A DNA stretch of 64,000 nt from Microcella pacifica (GCF_009371975.2 NZ_VIKT02000012.1:27417-91416), one strand, 5' to 3'; positions 39,603 to 48,749 are shown, counted from the stretch's first letter. Numbers and translations: made by a program. Notes: generated by a model not told the origin, from the sequence alone.

Positions 39603-40943
39603 GTGACTCGCACCGTGGTATCCCAGCTCAGCCCGCTCCCCGACGGCCCCGTGACGGTGGCCGGATGGGTCGAGACGGTTCGCGACCAGAAGAAGGTGCA
39701 GTTCGTCATCCTGCGCGATGAGTCCGGGGCCGTTCAGCTGGTCAACCCTGCCACGAGGGATCTCGAGGATGACGCTACGCCCGAGCAGCAGGCTGCCGCC
39801 GCGCTCACCGAGACGATCGGCACGCTCGCCCACGGCACGATGGTGCGCGTCACGGGCGAGCTCAAGCACGACGAGCGCGTCAAGCTCGGCGGGCTCGAGG
39901 TCAAGGTCGGCACGCTCGAGGTCGTGAGCGAGGCGATCGCTGAGACCCCCATCGCCGAGGATTCGAGTCTCGACAAGCGCCTCGACTGGCGGTTCCTCGA
40001 CCTGCGCCGTCCCGAAGCGAACCTCCTCTTCCGCGTGCAGACGACCTTCGAGCACGCGCTGCGCAGCTACTGGGTCGAGCGCGACTACATCGAGGTGCAC
40101 ACGCCCAAGCTCATGGCGAGCGCCAGTGAGTCGCGGGCCGAGCTGTTCGAGATGGAGTACTTCGAGACGAAGGCGTACCTCGCCCAGAGCCCGCAGTTCT
40201 TCAAGCAGATGGCGCAGCCCGCGGGCTTCGGCAAGGTCTTCGAGATCGCCCCGGCCTTCCGCGCCGACCCCTCGTTCACGTCGCGCCACGCCACCGAGTT
40301 CACGTCGATCGACGCCGAGATCAGCTGGATCGACTCGCACGAGGACGTCATGGCGATGCAGGAGCAGGCGTTGGTCGCTGCGTTCACCGCGGTCGTCGAG
40401 AAGCACGGTGCCGCGATCGAGGCCGCGTTCGAGGTATCGCTGAGCGTTCCCTCGCTGCCGTTCCCCCGCATTCCGCTCGCCGAGGCGCGGCAGATCGTCG
40501 CCGACGGCGGATACGAGATTCCCCGCACCGACGGCGACCTCGACCCCGAGGGCGAGCGCCGCCTCAGCGCCTGGGTGAAGGCGAACCACGGCCACGACTT
40601 CGTCTTCGTGACCGACTACGCGACCGGCATCCGGCCGTTCTACCACATGCGCCGCGAGGGCGACGGGTCGATCACGAACAGCTACGACCTGCTCTACAAC
40701 GGCACAGAGATCTCCACGGGCGCCCAGCGCGAGCACCGTGTGGACGTGCTCATCGAGCAGGCGAAGGAGAAGGGCATCGAGCCCGAGGAGCTCGAGTTCT
40801 ACCTCGACTTCTTCCGCTACGGCGTGCCCCCGCACGGCGGCTTCGGCATGGGCCTCGCGCGCGTGCTCATGCTCATGCTCGGCCTCGGGTCGATTCGCGA
40901 GACGACGTACTTGTTCCGCGGCCCGACGCGCCTGCTGCCGTAG
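39603..40943 (+). CDS. aspS: Aspartyl-tRNA synthetase, short archaeal-type (probably non-discriminating)
   Basis: A 446-residue class IIb synthetase. The N-terminal OB-fold anticodon domain begins VAGWVETVRDQKKVQFVILR. The catalytic core has motif 2 FEIAPAFRADPSFTSRHATEF and motif 3 GFGMGLARVLMLMLGL (each shown within limits as landmarks). It lacks the GAD insertion of bacterial AspRS and is about 140 residues shorter, as in archaeal-type AspRS2. Such enzymes often charge both tRNA-Asp and tRNA-Asn, with GatCAB amidating the latter. GTG at 39603 is the start; no better one precedes it. Confidence 0.9.
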   Translation: MTRTVVSQLSPLPDGPVTVAGWVETVRDQKKVQFVILRDESGAVQLVNPATRDLEDDATPEQQAAAALTETIGTLAHGTMVRVTGELKHDERVKLGGLEVKVGTLEVVSEAIAETPIAEDSSLDKRLDWRFLDLRRPEANLLFRVQTTFEHALRSYWVERDYIEVHTPKLMASASESRAELFEMEYFETKAYLAQSPQFFKQMAQPAGFGKVFEIAPAFRADPSFTSRHATEFTSIDAEISWIDSHEDVMAMQEQALVAAFTAVVEKHGAAIEAAFEVSLSVPSLPFPRIPLAEARQIVADGGYEIPRTDGDLDPEGERRLSAWVKANHGHDFVFVTDYATGIRPFYHMRREGDGSITNSYDLLYNGTEISTGAQREHRVDVLIEQAKEKGIEPEELEFYLDFFRYGVPPHGGFGMGLARVLMLMLGLGSIRETTYLFRGPTRLLP

Positions 40944-40987
40944 GGCGCAGCACGCCGGGCGTCGCACCGGGCCGCTAGCGTGACGGC

Positions 40988-41554
40988 ATGACGATCACCG
41001 TGCGCCCCGCCGCGGAGTTCGACGACATCGCGACCATGGTGGGGCCGAAGCGCCCGGACGCGAACGTGTGCTGGTGCCTGAGCTACCGGGTGCCCTCGAA
41101 GCAGAATCTCGCGCTGCGCGGCGAGGAGCGCGGCACGGTAGTGCGCGAGCTGCTCGAGTCGGGCCCTCCGGGCGTTCTCGCCTACGACGGCGCCGAGGTC
41201 GTCGGCTGGGCGGCCGTGCACCCGAAGGCCGACACCTCCTTCGCCCGGAACCGCAAGATTCCGCACGTCGAGGACGACGGAGTGTGGTCGGTGTGGTGCA
41301 TTCGGGTGCGGCCGGGCCATCGCGGCGCGGGCATCTCGCACCGCCTTCTCGAGGGCGCGGTCGAGTTCGCGAGGGCGGGCGGAGCCCCCGCGATCGAGGG
41401 CTATCCGGTCGACAACCGCGGCGAAAAGGTCGATCTCACGATGGCCTACGTGGGCACCAAGGCGCTGTTCGAGCGCGCAGGCTTCTCTCAGGCCGCCGAG
41501 ACCACGTCCGTCATCAACGGGTTCCCGCGAGTGCTCATGCGCCTCGAGCTCTGA
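40988..41554 (+). CDS. GNAT-family N-acetyltransferase
   Basis: A 188-residue acetyltransferase. The acetyl-CoA pyrophosphate loop is VRPGHRGAGISHRLL near residue 111 and the C-terminal strand contains KALFERAGFSQ. A CWC triplet near residue 19 (NVCWCLSYR) and a NRKIPHVEDDGVWSVWC block are typical of one actinobacterial GNAT subgroup. The substrate is unknown. It is 44 bp after aspS on the same strand. Confidence 0.83.
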   Translation: MTITVRPAAEFDDIATMVGPKRPDANVCWCLSYRVPSKQNLALRGEERGTVVRELLESGPPGVLAYDGAEVVGWAAVHPKADTSFARNRKIPHVEDDGVWSVWCIRVRPGHRGAGISHRLLEGAVEFARAGGAPAIEGYPVDNRGEKVDLTMAYVGTKALFERAGFSQAAETTSVINGFPRVLMRLEL

Positions 41555-41579
41555 GATTCACGGCGAGGAACCAACGGGC

Positions 41580-41909
41580 TCAGACCGCGAAGTCGGGGCG
41601 GATGCTCCACCCGGTATACGCCTCGAGCGTCGCCAGAAGCGTGAGCGCCTGCAGTCGCGCGTGGTCGTCGCTCACGGTCGAGTAGACATCGATCGCCAGC
41701 GGTGGCGGCTCGCCGAACTTGGGGATCTCGATCTCGACCCATGCGCCTTCCGCGAGGTCGACGTAGGGTCGCGTGGTGCGCTGCTGCTGCACGGGTGAGT
41801 CGACGGCGAGAGCGACGATGGCGAGAGCATCCAGTTTGGTGACGGCGCTGCGTACGACGATCGTCGCGCAGTACTCGACGGCTTCACGGTCGCGGGTGCC
41901 CCTGATCAC
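41580..41909 (-). CDS. Hypothetical protein
   Basis: A 109-residue soluble protein that I do not recognise. It has an N-terminal alpha/beta segment, a central YVDLAEGAWVEIEIPKFGEPPPLAIDVYS-like beta region and a helical block LQALTLLATLEAYTG. The composition and codon use look coding. It has no operon partner. Confidence 0.5.
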   Translation of the reverse strand: MIRGTRDREAVEYCATIVVRSAVTKLDALAIVALAVDSPVQQQRTTRPYVDLAEGAWVEIEIPKFGEPPPLAIDVYSTVSDDHARLQALTLLATLEAYTGWSIRPDFAV

Positions 41910-41961
41910 GAGTCAACGCTAGAGCCGCACACTGAGCGATCGCCGAGCCGAGTCGACAGCG

Positions 41962-43305
41962 CTACTCACCGAGTACGCGGCGCGTGTACGCGTTCGCGAA
42001 GACCCGGTCGGGGTCGAGCCGGTCGCGCACGGCGAGGAAGTCGCCGAAGCGCGGGTACTCGGGCGCGAGGTCGGCGGCGGTGCGCCCGTGCAGCTTGCCC
42101 CAGTGCGGCCGCCCGTCGTGAGCGCGCATGATGTGCTCGACCGCGGTGAAGTATGGCCGGGCATCCTCGCGCCAGTAGCGATGCACGGCGATGTAGGCGC
42201 TCTGCCGACCGTGCGCCGTCGACAGCCACGTGTCGTCGGCGGCCGCGACGCGCAGCTCGACGGGGAACGAGACGCGCCAGCCCTCTCGCTCGACGAGGCG
42301 CTTGACCTCGCGGATCGCGGGCGCGAGCGCCTCGGCGGGGATCGCGTACTCCATCTCCTGGAAGCGCACACGACGCGGGCTCGTGAAGACCTCGTGCGAG
42401 GGCGCGGTGTACGAGCGCTTGCCGTAGAGCGCGGCCGCGAGCCGGTTGATGCCGGGGGTGAGGGGCGGCGCGACGAGCCCGAGCTGGCACGTGAGCCAGT
42501 GCAGGCCGTTGCCGAAGAACTCGTCCTCCCACCACTCGGCGAGGCGGCCGAGTGGACGGTACGGCGTCTCGAGGGCCAGGCGCGTGTTCGACTTGGTCGA
42601 GAGCCGCTCGGTGTGCGGCCACCAGTACGCCTCGAAGTGGTCGACGGCCGCGGCCCGGTCGAGGAACTCGTCGACGACCGCGAAGGGCTCGCCCCGCTCC
42701 TCGGCGTGCAGCAGGAAGGCGGGCACGCACTGCAGCTCGACCTCGACGAGCACGCCGAGGGCGCCGAGGCCCAGCTGGACGGCGGGCAGCAGCTCCGGAT
42801 GCTCCGCCTCACTGACCCGCAGCACCTGACCGTGCGCGGTCACGAGCGTGGCAGCCGTGATCTGCGTGGCGAGCCCGCGGAAGCCGAGCCCCGTGCCGTG
42901 CGTTCCCGTGCTCGTCGCGCCCGCGATCGTCTGCCGGTCGATGTCGCCCATGTTCTGCAGCGCGAGCCCGTGCGCGGCGAGAAGCGGCGAGAGCGCGTGC
43001 AGCGCGGTTCCGGCGAGCACCGTGACGCGCTGCCGTTCCGCGTCGACGCGCACGATGCCGCTGAGCGCGGCGAGGTCGAGCAGCACGCCCTCCGTGAGCG
43101 CGATATCGGTGAAGGAGTGGGCCGAGCCGATCGCCTTGACGGTGAGACCGTGCTCGCGTGCGGCCCGCACCACGGTCACGACACCGTCGATCGTCGTCGG
43201 GCGCGATACGCCCACGGGCACGGCGGTCGCCGTGCGCCCCCACGTGCGCACGCGCTCGGTCGCGCCGAGTGCTCGCGTGCTGCCCGCTGCCCCGATCGTG
43301 CTCAC
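41962..43305 (-). CDS. D-arabinono-1,4-lactone oxidase family FAD enzyme
   Basis: A 447-residue flavoprotein with a PCMH-type FAD domain. The block VKAIGSAHSFTDIA, whose His is where covalent FAD is attached in relatives, is near residue 49, and NMGDIDRQTIAGATSTGTHG follows. The ALO C-terminal domain ends with the HWGK motif (RPHWGKLHG). The family oxidises sugar lactones or polyols with O2. GTG at 43305 overlaps the stop of the PLP protein gene by four bases (GTGA), giving an MFS-PLP-oxidase unit. The true substrate is unclear. Confidence 0.86.
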   Translation of the reverse strand: MSTIGAAGSTRALGATERVRTWGRTATAVPVGVSRPTTIDGVVTVVRAAREHGLTVKAIGSAHSFTDIALTEGVLLDLAALSGIVRVDAERQRVTVLAGTALHALSPLLAAHGLALQNMGDIDRQTIAGATSTGTHGTGLGFRGLATQITAATLVTAHGQVLRVSEAEHPELLPAVQLGLGALGVLVEVELQCVPAFLLHAEERGEPFAVVDEFLDRAAAVDHFEAYWWPHTERLSTKSNTRLALETPYRPLGRLAEWWEDEFFGNGLHWLTCQLGLVAPPLTPGINRLAAALYGKRSYTAPSHEVFTSPRRVRFQEMEYAIPAEALAPAIREVKRLVEREGWRVSFPVELRVAAADDTWLSTAHGRQSAYIAVHRYWREDARPYFTAVEHIMRAHDGRPHWGKLHGRTAADLAPEYPRFGDFLAVRDRLDPDRVFANAYTRRVLGE

Positions 43306-44525
43306 AGGAAGGTCTTCCCTTCGCCGCGGTACGTCGGCAGCTCGTCGAGGACGTCGCCGTCCTCGACGAGAGCGAAGGCGTCGACGTGCTCGCTGAGCTC
43401 GCCGGCCTTCGTGTGCCGCAGCCACACGCGGTCGCCCACGGCGAGGTCGTGCGCCGCCGCGCCCGTGACGGGCGACTGCACCTCGCCCGCTCCCTCCCGG
43501 GGCAGGAAGCGCAGGCCCGGTGGGTGCACGGGCAGCGGCAGTCGATCCTCGGCGGCCGGCCCCGAGGCGATCCACCCGCCGCCGAGGAGGGTCGCGAGCT
43601 CAGGAGTGGGGCGGCGCACGACGGGCAGCGCGAAGGCCGCCGCCGGCGCGGGCGAGAAGTGCACGTAGTGGTCGAAGAGGTGCGGGCCGAAGAGCCCTGA
43701 GCCCGCGGCGACCTCGGTCACGGATCCGTCGGCGTGCGTCGACTCGATCGAGCCCGTGCCGCCGCCGTTGACGAACTCGAGGTCGGCGATCTCGCGCACG
43801 GCCGCGACGACGGCGCCGCGCCGCTCGCGCAGCTCCTCGGCCGAGGCGCGCTGCAGCACGCGGATGATCGCGCCGCGCCCGCGCCCGGCGTTGCCAACGC
43901 CCGCGATCTGCGCCTCGTACGCCATGAGCCCCACGAGGTCGAACCCGGGCCTCGAGACGACGTGCTCGGCCAGCGCCCGCACCTGATCGCGCGTGCGCAG
44001 CGGCGAGCGCCGCACACCGATGTGCCCCATCGTGGGCGAGTGGTACGAGGCGTCGAGCTCGAGCGCGACGCGGATGCTCGCGCGCGCGGCCGGCGCGACG
44101 ACGGCGTCGACGAGATCGAGCTGGGCGGCGTCGTCGACCATGAGCGTCACGCGGCTCGCGAGCTGCGCGTCCGCGCCGAGGGCGGCGAGGGCCGTGCGGT
44201 CGACGCTCGGGTAGCCCACGACGACGTCGTCGTGCTCGTGCGCGAGCCAGAGCGCCTCGGGCAGCGTGTAGGCGAGGATTCCGGCGTATCCGGGCAGCGA
44301 GAGCACGGCATCCAGCACCGAGCGCACGCGCACCGACTTGCTCGCGACCCGGATCGGCAGCCCGGCGGCGCGGTCGAGCAGGTCGTGCGCGTTGGCGGCG
44401 AGCGCCCCGCGGTGGAGGGCGGCGAGGGGGGCGTCGAGCGCGCGCGTCGCCTTATCGAGGCCGGTCCAGTACGCAGCGGCGTCGGATGCCCAGGGCCGCG
44501 CAGTGGGCGGTGTCAGGTCGATCAT
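43302..44525 (-). CDS. Alanine-racemase-fold PLP protein (amino acid deaminase/aldolase type)
   Basis: A 407-residue fold-III PLP enzyme. The Schiff-base lysine lies in PIRVASKSVRVRSVL near residue 65. The barrel continues to VNGGGTGSIESTHADGSVTEVAAGSGLF, and the C-terminal beta domain has HTKAGELSEHVD, as in D-threonine aldolase/D-serine dehydratase-like proteins. It probably acts on a D-amino acid or beta-hydroxy amino acid. It overlaps the MFS gene upstream and the lactone oxidase downstream by four bases each. Confidence 0.82.
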   Translation of the reverse strand: MIDLTPPTARPWASDAAAYWTGLDKATRALDAPLAALHRGALAANAHDLLDRAAGLPIRVASKSVRVRSVLDAVLSLPGYAGILAYTLPEALWLAHEHDDVVVGYPSVDRTALAALGADAQLASRVTLMVDDAAQLDLVDAVVAPAARASIRVALELDASYHSPTMGHIGVRRSPLRTRDQVRALAEHVVSRPGFDLVGLMAYEAQIAGVGNAGRGRGAIIRVLQRASAEELRERRGAVVAAVREIADLEFVNGGGTGSIESTHADGSVTEVAAGSGLFGPHLFDHYVHFSPAPAAAFALPVVRRPTPELATLLGGGWIASGPAAEDRLPLPVHPPGLRFLPREGAGEVQSPVTGAAAHDLAVGDRVWLRHTKAGELSEHVDAFALVEDGDVLDELPTYRGEGKTFL

Positions 44526-45796
44526 CGCACTCCCTTGACGCCGAGGATCATGAGCGCTCCGGCGGTCGAGAACACCGCGGAGGCGACGAAGAGTCCCTCG
44601 AAGCCGCCGACCGCGCTCACGACGAGCGCACCGAGCATGGGTGCGAGGGCCTGCGGCACGGCGCTCGCAATGTTCATGATGCCGAGGTCCTTGCCGCGGC
44701 TCGTCGCGTCGGGCAGCACCTGGGTCGCGAGCGCCTGGTCGACGGAGAGGAAGCAGCCGTAGCCGAGCCCGAGCAGGAGGGCACCGATCATGACGATCTC
44801 GAACTGCGGCCAGACGATGAGCAGCACGGCGCCGCTCGCCTGCAGGAGCGCCGAGCTCAGCACGAACACCTTGCGGCGCCCGAGCACGTCGCTCCAGCGG
44901 CCGCACACGATCGAGGCGATGATCGACGCGACCATGTAGACGAGCGTGAGCAGCAGGAGGTCGCCCTCGGCGTCGAGGGCGGGCCGGCCGAGGCCGTAGA
45001 TGAGGAAGAAGAGCAGCAGGCTCGTGCCGAGGGCGTTGCCGATGTTGACGAGCACGCGGCTGCCGAGGGTCCAGCCGAAGTCGGGGAACGCGCGCGGGGA
45101 GATCCAGAAGCCCGCGATGAGCGTACGCAGCGTGAGGGGCGCAGAGACGCCCTGCGGCAGCACGGCGTCGCGCACGAAGAGGAACGGAACGACGAGCACG
45201 AGGAGGGCGACCGCGAGCGCGGTGTAGCCGAGCAGCGCACCGATGAAGAGCTCGGTCACGAGCACGAGCCCCACGATGATGCCGACCGCTTGCGGCGCCG
45301 AGATGAAGCCCGAGACGAGACCGCGCTGGCCGACGGGCACCTGGTCGCTGATCGTCGCAGTGAGTGCGGCGCTCAGAGCGCAGAAGCCGGTGATGGCGAT
45401 CGACCAGAAGACCGCGACGCCCACGATCGTCTCCTGCACCGAGAGCGCGAGCAGTGCACCGGCGAAGAGGAGGGCGCCGCCGAGGATCCACGGGCGCCGC
45501 CGGCCGAACCGCGAGGTCGTGCGGTCGCTCAGTGCGCCCGTGAGCGGGTAGGAGATGATCGCGAAGACCGACGAGATGCCCGAGACGATGCCGAACGCCA
45601 TGACGCTGTCCTGCCACGTATCCGTAGCGATGAGCGCATCGACCTGCACGGGCAGCAGCAGCTGCACAGGGGTGAGCTGCGCCATCCAGACGCCGAGCCA
45701 GGCGATCGAGAAGCCGGCGATCCAGACTCCGCCGACCTTCCGCGTGGGTTCGGCGTCGACGACGAGGGCGTCGCGTGGTGCGGTGGTCCTGGTCAT
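44522..45796 (-). CDS. MFS transporter
   Basis: A 424-residue, 12-helix transporter. The loop 2-3 motif GALSDRTTSRFGRRRPWIL is of the glycoside-pentoside-hexuronide/sucrose-type subgroup, and RWSDVLGRRKVF is the second copy. The substrate is unknown but is probably a sugar-like solute. ATG at 45796 has AGGAG nine bases upstream; the longer frame is the antisense-like leader. It overlaps the PLP gene by four bases, so uptake and catabolism are probably linked. Confidence 0.85.
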   Translation of the reverse strand: MTRTTAPRDALVVDAEPTRKVGGVWIAGFSIAWLGVWMAQLTPVQLLLPVQVDALIATDTWQDSVMAFGIVSGISSVFAIISYPLTGALSDRTTSRFGRRRPWILGGALLFAGALLALSVQETIVGVAVFWSIAITGFCALSAALTATISDQVPVGQRGLVSGFISAPQAVGIIVGLVLVTELFIGALLGYTALAVALLVLVVPFLFVRDAVLPQGVSAPLTLRTLIAGFWISPRAFPDFGWTLGSRVLVNIGNALGTSLLLFFLIYGLGRPALDAEGDLLLLTLVYMVASIIASIVCGRWSDVLGRRKVFVLSSALLQASGAVLLIVWPQFEIVMIGALLLGLGYGCFLSVDQALATQVLPDATSRGKDLGIMNIASAVPQALAPMLGALVVSAVGGFEGLFVASAVFSTAGALMILGVKGVR

Positions 45797-45833
45797 GCGG
45801 TCTCCTGGTGTGAGCGGGGGGTGGGAGGTGCGG

Positions 45834-46448
45834 TCAGAACCGGGTCGAGGTGCGGGCGGGCTCGGCGTGCTCGAGCAGCGCACGGGTGATCATGTCGAGC
45901 TGCGGCTCGAGTGCGGCATCGTCACGGTCGACGAGCCAGCCGATCGTGAGGCCGTCCATGCACGTCACGACGAAGCGGGCGAGCGTCTCGGCGGGCATTC
46001 GCCACCGCATGCCCGTGCGGGAGGCGGCGATCACGAGCATCTCGGTCACGAGGGCGCGGTACTGCGCGTACTGCTCCTGCGCGACCCCGGCGAGCGCCGG
46101 CTCGCGCAGTGCGAGGTGCGTGAGCTCGAGCATCCCCTGCTCTCGCCCGGGGTCGGCGCGCAGTACGTCGGCGTAGGCGGCGACGCCCGCACGCAGAAGG
46201 CCAGGCAGGTCGGTCGGCTCGAGATCGAGCAGGGGCGCGACCGCGGCGCGCTCGCCCTCGACGACGAGCGTGATGACGTCGCGCAGCAGCGCGAGCCGCG
46301 ACTCGTAGGCGTAGTGGAAGCTGGCGAGCGACATGCCAGCCTCGGCGACGATCGCTCGCGTGGTCGCGGCGGCGAGGCCGTCGCGCGCGAGGACGGTGAG
46401 GGCTGCCTGCGCGAGAGCGGCACGCCGATCCTCGACGGGCATTCTCAT
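45834..46448 (-). CDS. TetR-family repressor
   Basis: A 204-residue regulator. The helix-turn-helix is ALTVLARDGLAAATTRAIVAEAGMSLASFHYAY and a helical ligand domain follows with EQGMLELTHLALRE. It lies between the MFS operon (37 bp downstream on the same strand) and the divergent dioxygenase/esterase pair, and may control either. A perfect 26-bp palindrome, 107 bp upstream of its start, is a likely target. Confidence 0.87.
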   Translation of the reverse strand: MRMPVEDRRAALAQAALTVLARDGLAAATTRAIVAEAGMSLASFHYAYESRLALLRDVITLVVEGERAAVAPLLDLEPTDLPGLLRAGVAAYADVLRADPGREQGMLELTHLALREPALAGVAQEQYAQYRALVTEMLVIAASRTGMRWRMPAETLARFVVTCMDGLTIGWLVDRDDAALEPQLDMITRALLEHAEPARTSTRF

Positions 46449-46554
46449 GGTGTCTCCTCAGCGGCGTGAACTGGGTCGAGCGTCCCAGACGGTCGACCCA
46501 CAGCGCAAGAGCCCGACGCGAAACGTCACGTCGCCGAAACACGGGAATAACCTC

Positions 46555-46580
46555 GGTATCTATGCGTTTGCATAGATACC
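46555..46580. promoter_or_regulatory. 26-bp perfect operator palindrome (GGTATCTATGC-n4-GCATAGATACC)
   Basis: Two exact 11-bp arms flank GTTT. The site lies 60 bp upstream of the ring-cleaving dioxygenase ATG and 107 bp upstream of the TetR start. The arm ends TATCT/AGATA recall the published MhqR operators of Bacillus, which control the homologous mhqO/mhqD genes. Those arms also look like -10 elements, so binding could block both promoters. Confidence 0.68.
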
Positions 46581-46640
46581 ATCACTGGGAGGACGCCGAC
46601 ACCTGAATCGGCAACCGACGACACCACGAGGAGCGCACCC

Positions 46641-47621
46641 ATGACCGCCCAGGCAGCAGCCGAGACGCAAGGCCTGCACCACGTCACCGCGATCGCCGGC
46701 GACCCGCAGAAGAACATCGACTTCTACATCACCGGCCTCGGGCTGCGGCTCGTGAAGAAGACCGTCAACTTCGACGACCCGGGCACCTACCACCTGTACT
46801 ACGGCGACGAGGCGGGGCGGCCCGGCTCGCTCATGACGTTCTTCCCGTGGCGGGGCATCCAGCGCGGGCGCATCGGTGCGGGCCAGTCGACGTCGACGGC
46901 GTTCTCGGTGCCCGCGGGCTCGCTCGGCTGGTGGGTCGACCACTTCGCCTCGGTCGGCGCCGAAGCGCGCATCACCTCGACGAGCTCGAGCGAGGAGCGG
47001 CTGCTCGTGCACGACCCCGACGGTCTGCAGATCGAGCTCGTCGCGACCGATGAGCACGACCCGCGCGACCCGTGGGACTCGGCGAGCGTGCCGGCCGAGC
47101 ACGCGGTTCGCGGCCAGCACTCGAGCGTGCTCACGGTGCGCGACGCCGAGCGCACCCTCGCCCTCATGACGAACGATCTCGGGATGCACGTGGTCGAGCA
47201 GGAGGGCAACCGCACGCGCCTCGCCGCCGGAGCCGGAGGGCCGGGCGCCCTCGTCGACGTGCACGCCTCGAACCTCGTGCAGCCGGGCCTCACGGCGGGC
47301 GGCACCGTGCACCACATCGCTTTCCGGGTGCCCGACCAGGCCACGCAGCAGCAGTGGCGCGATGAGCTCGTCAGTCGCGGCCATCAGGTGACCGAGATCC
47401 TCGACCGGCAGTACTTCACGAGCATCTACTTCCGTGAGCCGGGCGGTGTGCTGTTCGAGATCGCGACCGACACCCCGGGCTTCGACATCGACGAGCCGCT
47501 GCTCGAGCTGGGCCGCTCGCTCAAGCTGCCGCCGTGGCTCGAGCCCTCGCGTGAGGCGATCGAGCACGCCGTGATTCCCGTGCGGATCCCTGAGGAGAAC
47601 AACCCGGAGGTAGCGGCATGA
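46641..47621 (+). CDS. Ring-cleaving dioxygenase of the VOC superfamily (MhqO-like)
   Basis: A 326-residue protein with two glyoxalase/VOC modules. Metal ligands are expected in GLHHVTAIAGDP (His13/14), HHIAFRV and LFEIATD (Glu). The family marks LRLVKKTVNFDDPGTYHLYYGD and GSLMTFFPW match MhqO/MhqA, which are induced by hydroquinones. It probably opens quinol-type rings with Fe2+ or another metal. It overlaps the esterase gene by four bases. The palindrome at 46555 lies in its promoter. Confidence 0.88.
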   Translation: MTAQAAAETQGLHHVTAIAGDPQKNIDFYITGLGLRLVKKTVNFDDPGTYHLYYGDEAGRPGSLMTFFPWRGIQRGRIGAGQSTSTAFSVPAGSLGWWVDHFASVGAEARITSTSSSEERLLVHDPDGLQIELVATDEHDPRDPWDSASVPAEHAVRGQHSSVLTVRDAERTLALMTNDLGMHVVEQEGNRTRLAAGAGGPGALVDVHASNLVQPGLTAGGTVHHIAFRVPDQATQQQWRDELVSRGHQVTEILDRQYFTSIYFREPGGVLFEIATDTPGFDIDEPLLELGRSLKLPPWLEPSREAIEHAVIPVRIPEENNPEVAA

Positions 47622-48265
47622 GCGCGGATGCCCGTTCCACCGTCGACCTCGACACCTGGCCGCACCTGCTCACGGAGGGCTCCTCGCCCGACGCCCCCGT
47701 CGTGCTCACACTGCACGGCACGGGCGGCGACGAGCGCGAAATCGCCGCGCTCGGCACCGCCCTCATGCCGGGAGCCGCGGTGCTCTCGCCGCGCGGCCGC
47801 GTGAGTGAGGGCGGCGCGAATCGCTGGTTCCGCCGCCTCGCAGAGGGAGTGTTCGACGTGGACGACGTCATCGCGCGAGCACACGAGCTCGCCGCCTTCG
47901 TGGTGGCCGCTCGCGAACGGTACGACCTCGAGGGCCGCCCGCTCATCGCGACGGGTTTCTCGAACGGTGCCAACATCGCACTCGCCACGGCGCTCCTGCA
48001 CCCCGACGTGCTGCCGCGCGTCGTGGCGTTCAGCGGCATGCACCCGTTCGGCGACCAGGAGCCAGACGTCTTGGCAACTGGCGTCGAGCTACTATTGCTC
48101 AACGGCGACCAGGACCCGATGGCGCCCGCGGCGAGCGTCGCGCGGCTCGAGCAGTTCGCGAGCGCGCGCGGAGCATCCGTGACCCGGCGCAGCCGCCCCG
48201 GCGGCCACGGCATCGACCAGGGCGAGCTGGCCGCCGCGCAGGAGTGGCTCGCCGGGTTGAAGTAG
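47618..48265 (+). CDS. Alpha/beta hydrolase, phospholipase/carboxylesterase type (MhqD-like)
   Basis: A 215-residue serine hydrolase. The nucleophile elbow is TGFSNGAN (Ser), the catalytic Asp is in NGDQDPM and the His in GGHGIDQGE. TLHGTGGDERE supplies the oxyanion hole. MhqD-type esterases accompany MhqO dioxygenases in quinone/electrophile stress operons. Its ATGA overlap with the dioxygenase gene indicates coupled translation. Confidence 0.88.
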   Translation: MSADARSTVDLDTWPHLLTEGSSPDAPVVLTLHGTGGDEREIAALGTALMPGAAVLSPRGRVSEGGANRWFRRLAEGVFDVDDVIARAHELAAFVVAARERYDLEGRPLIATGFSNGANIALATALLHPDVLPRVVAFSGMHPFGDQEPDVLATGVELLLLNGDQDPMAPAASVARLEQFASARGASVTRRSRPGGHGIDQGELAAAQEWLAGLK

Positions 48266-48332
48266 CAGCTCCAGCGGCGTACCGTGGCGTACAGCCCAAG
48301 AGTGAGGATTACTACGGACGGGAGCGGGGAAC

Positions 48333-48749
48333 ATGCGTCGACGTCTGACAGGAGCGCTTGTCGCTGGCGCGCTCGCGGTCACCGGGTGTTCAGCCACGCC
48401 TCCTCCGTTGCCCTTCGAGGAAGGCAGTGCGGTGGCCGATGAGCTGCCCGGCGCGATCAGTGAGGACGCCCGCGACAGCGTCGAGGCCTCGACGGTTCGG
48501 TACCAGGGTTCGACCGACGCGGTCGAGGTATGGGCGGCGCGCGAGGAGGTCGACCGCGGCATCTGCCTCATCGTCGCCCCGGTGAACGATCCCTCAGGCT
48601 GGGTCGTGGGTTGCGGCGGCGGCAACACCGTCACGTCCGTGAGCCTCACTGGCGGCGGCGACTACGAGTTCTACCCGCAGGGCCTCCCCGAGGGTGAACC
48701 GCGCGAGGGCTGGGTCGCCGTGAGCGACTACGTGATCGCGCGCGAGTAG
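48333..48749 (+). CDS. Putative lipoprotein of unknown function
   Basis: A 138-residue lipoprotein with lipobox AVTGC (Cys19). The mature part contains the segment VEVWAAREEVDRGICLIV and a VGCGGG turn with two further cysteines that could form a disulfide. No family is recognised; it resembles small actinobacterial lipoproteins with an all-beta domain. It stands alone 67 bp after the esterase gene. Confidence 0.65.
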   Translation: MRRRLTGALVAGALAVTGCSATPPPLPFEEGSAVADELPGAISEDARDSVEASTVRYQGSTDAVEVWAAREEVDRGICLIVAPVNDPSGWVVGCGGGNTVTSVSLTGGGDYEFYPQGLPEGEPREGWVAVSDYVIARE

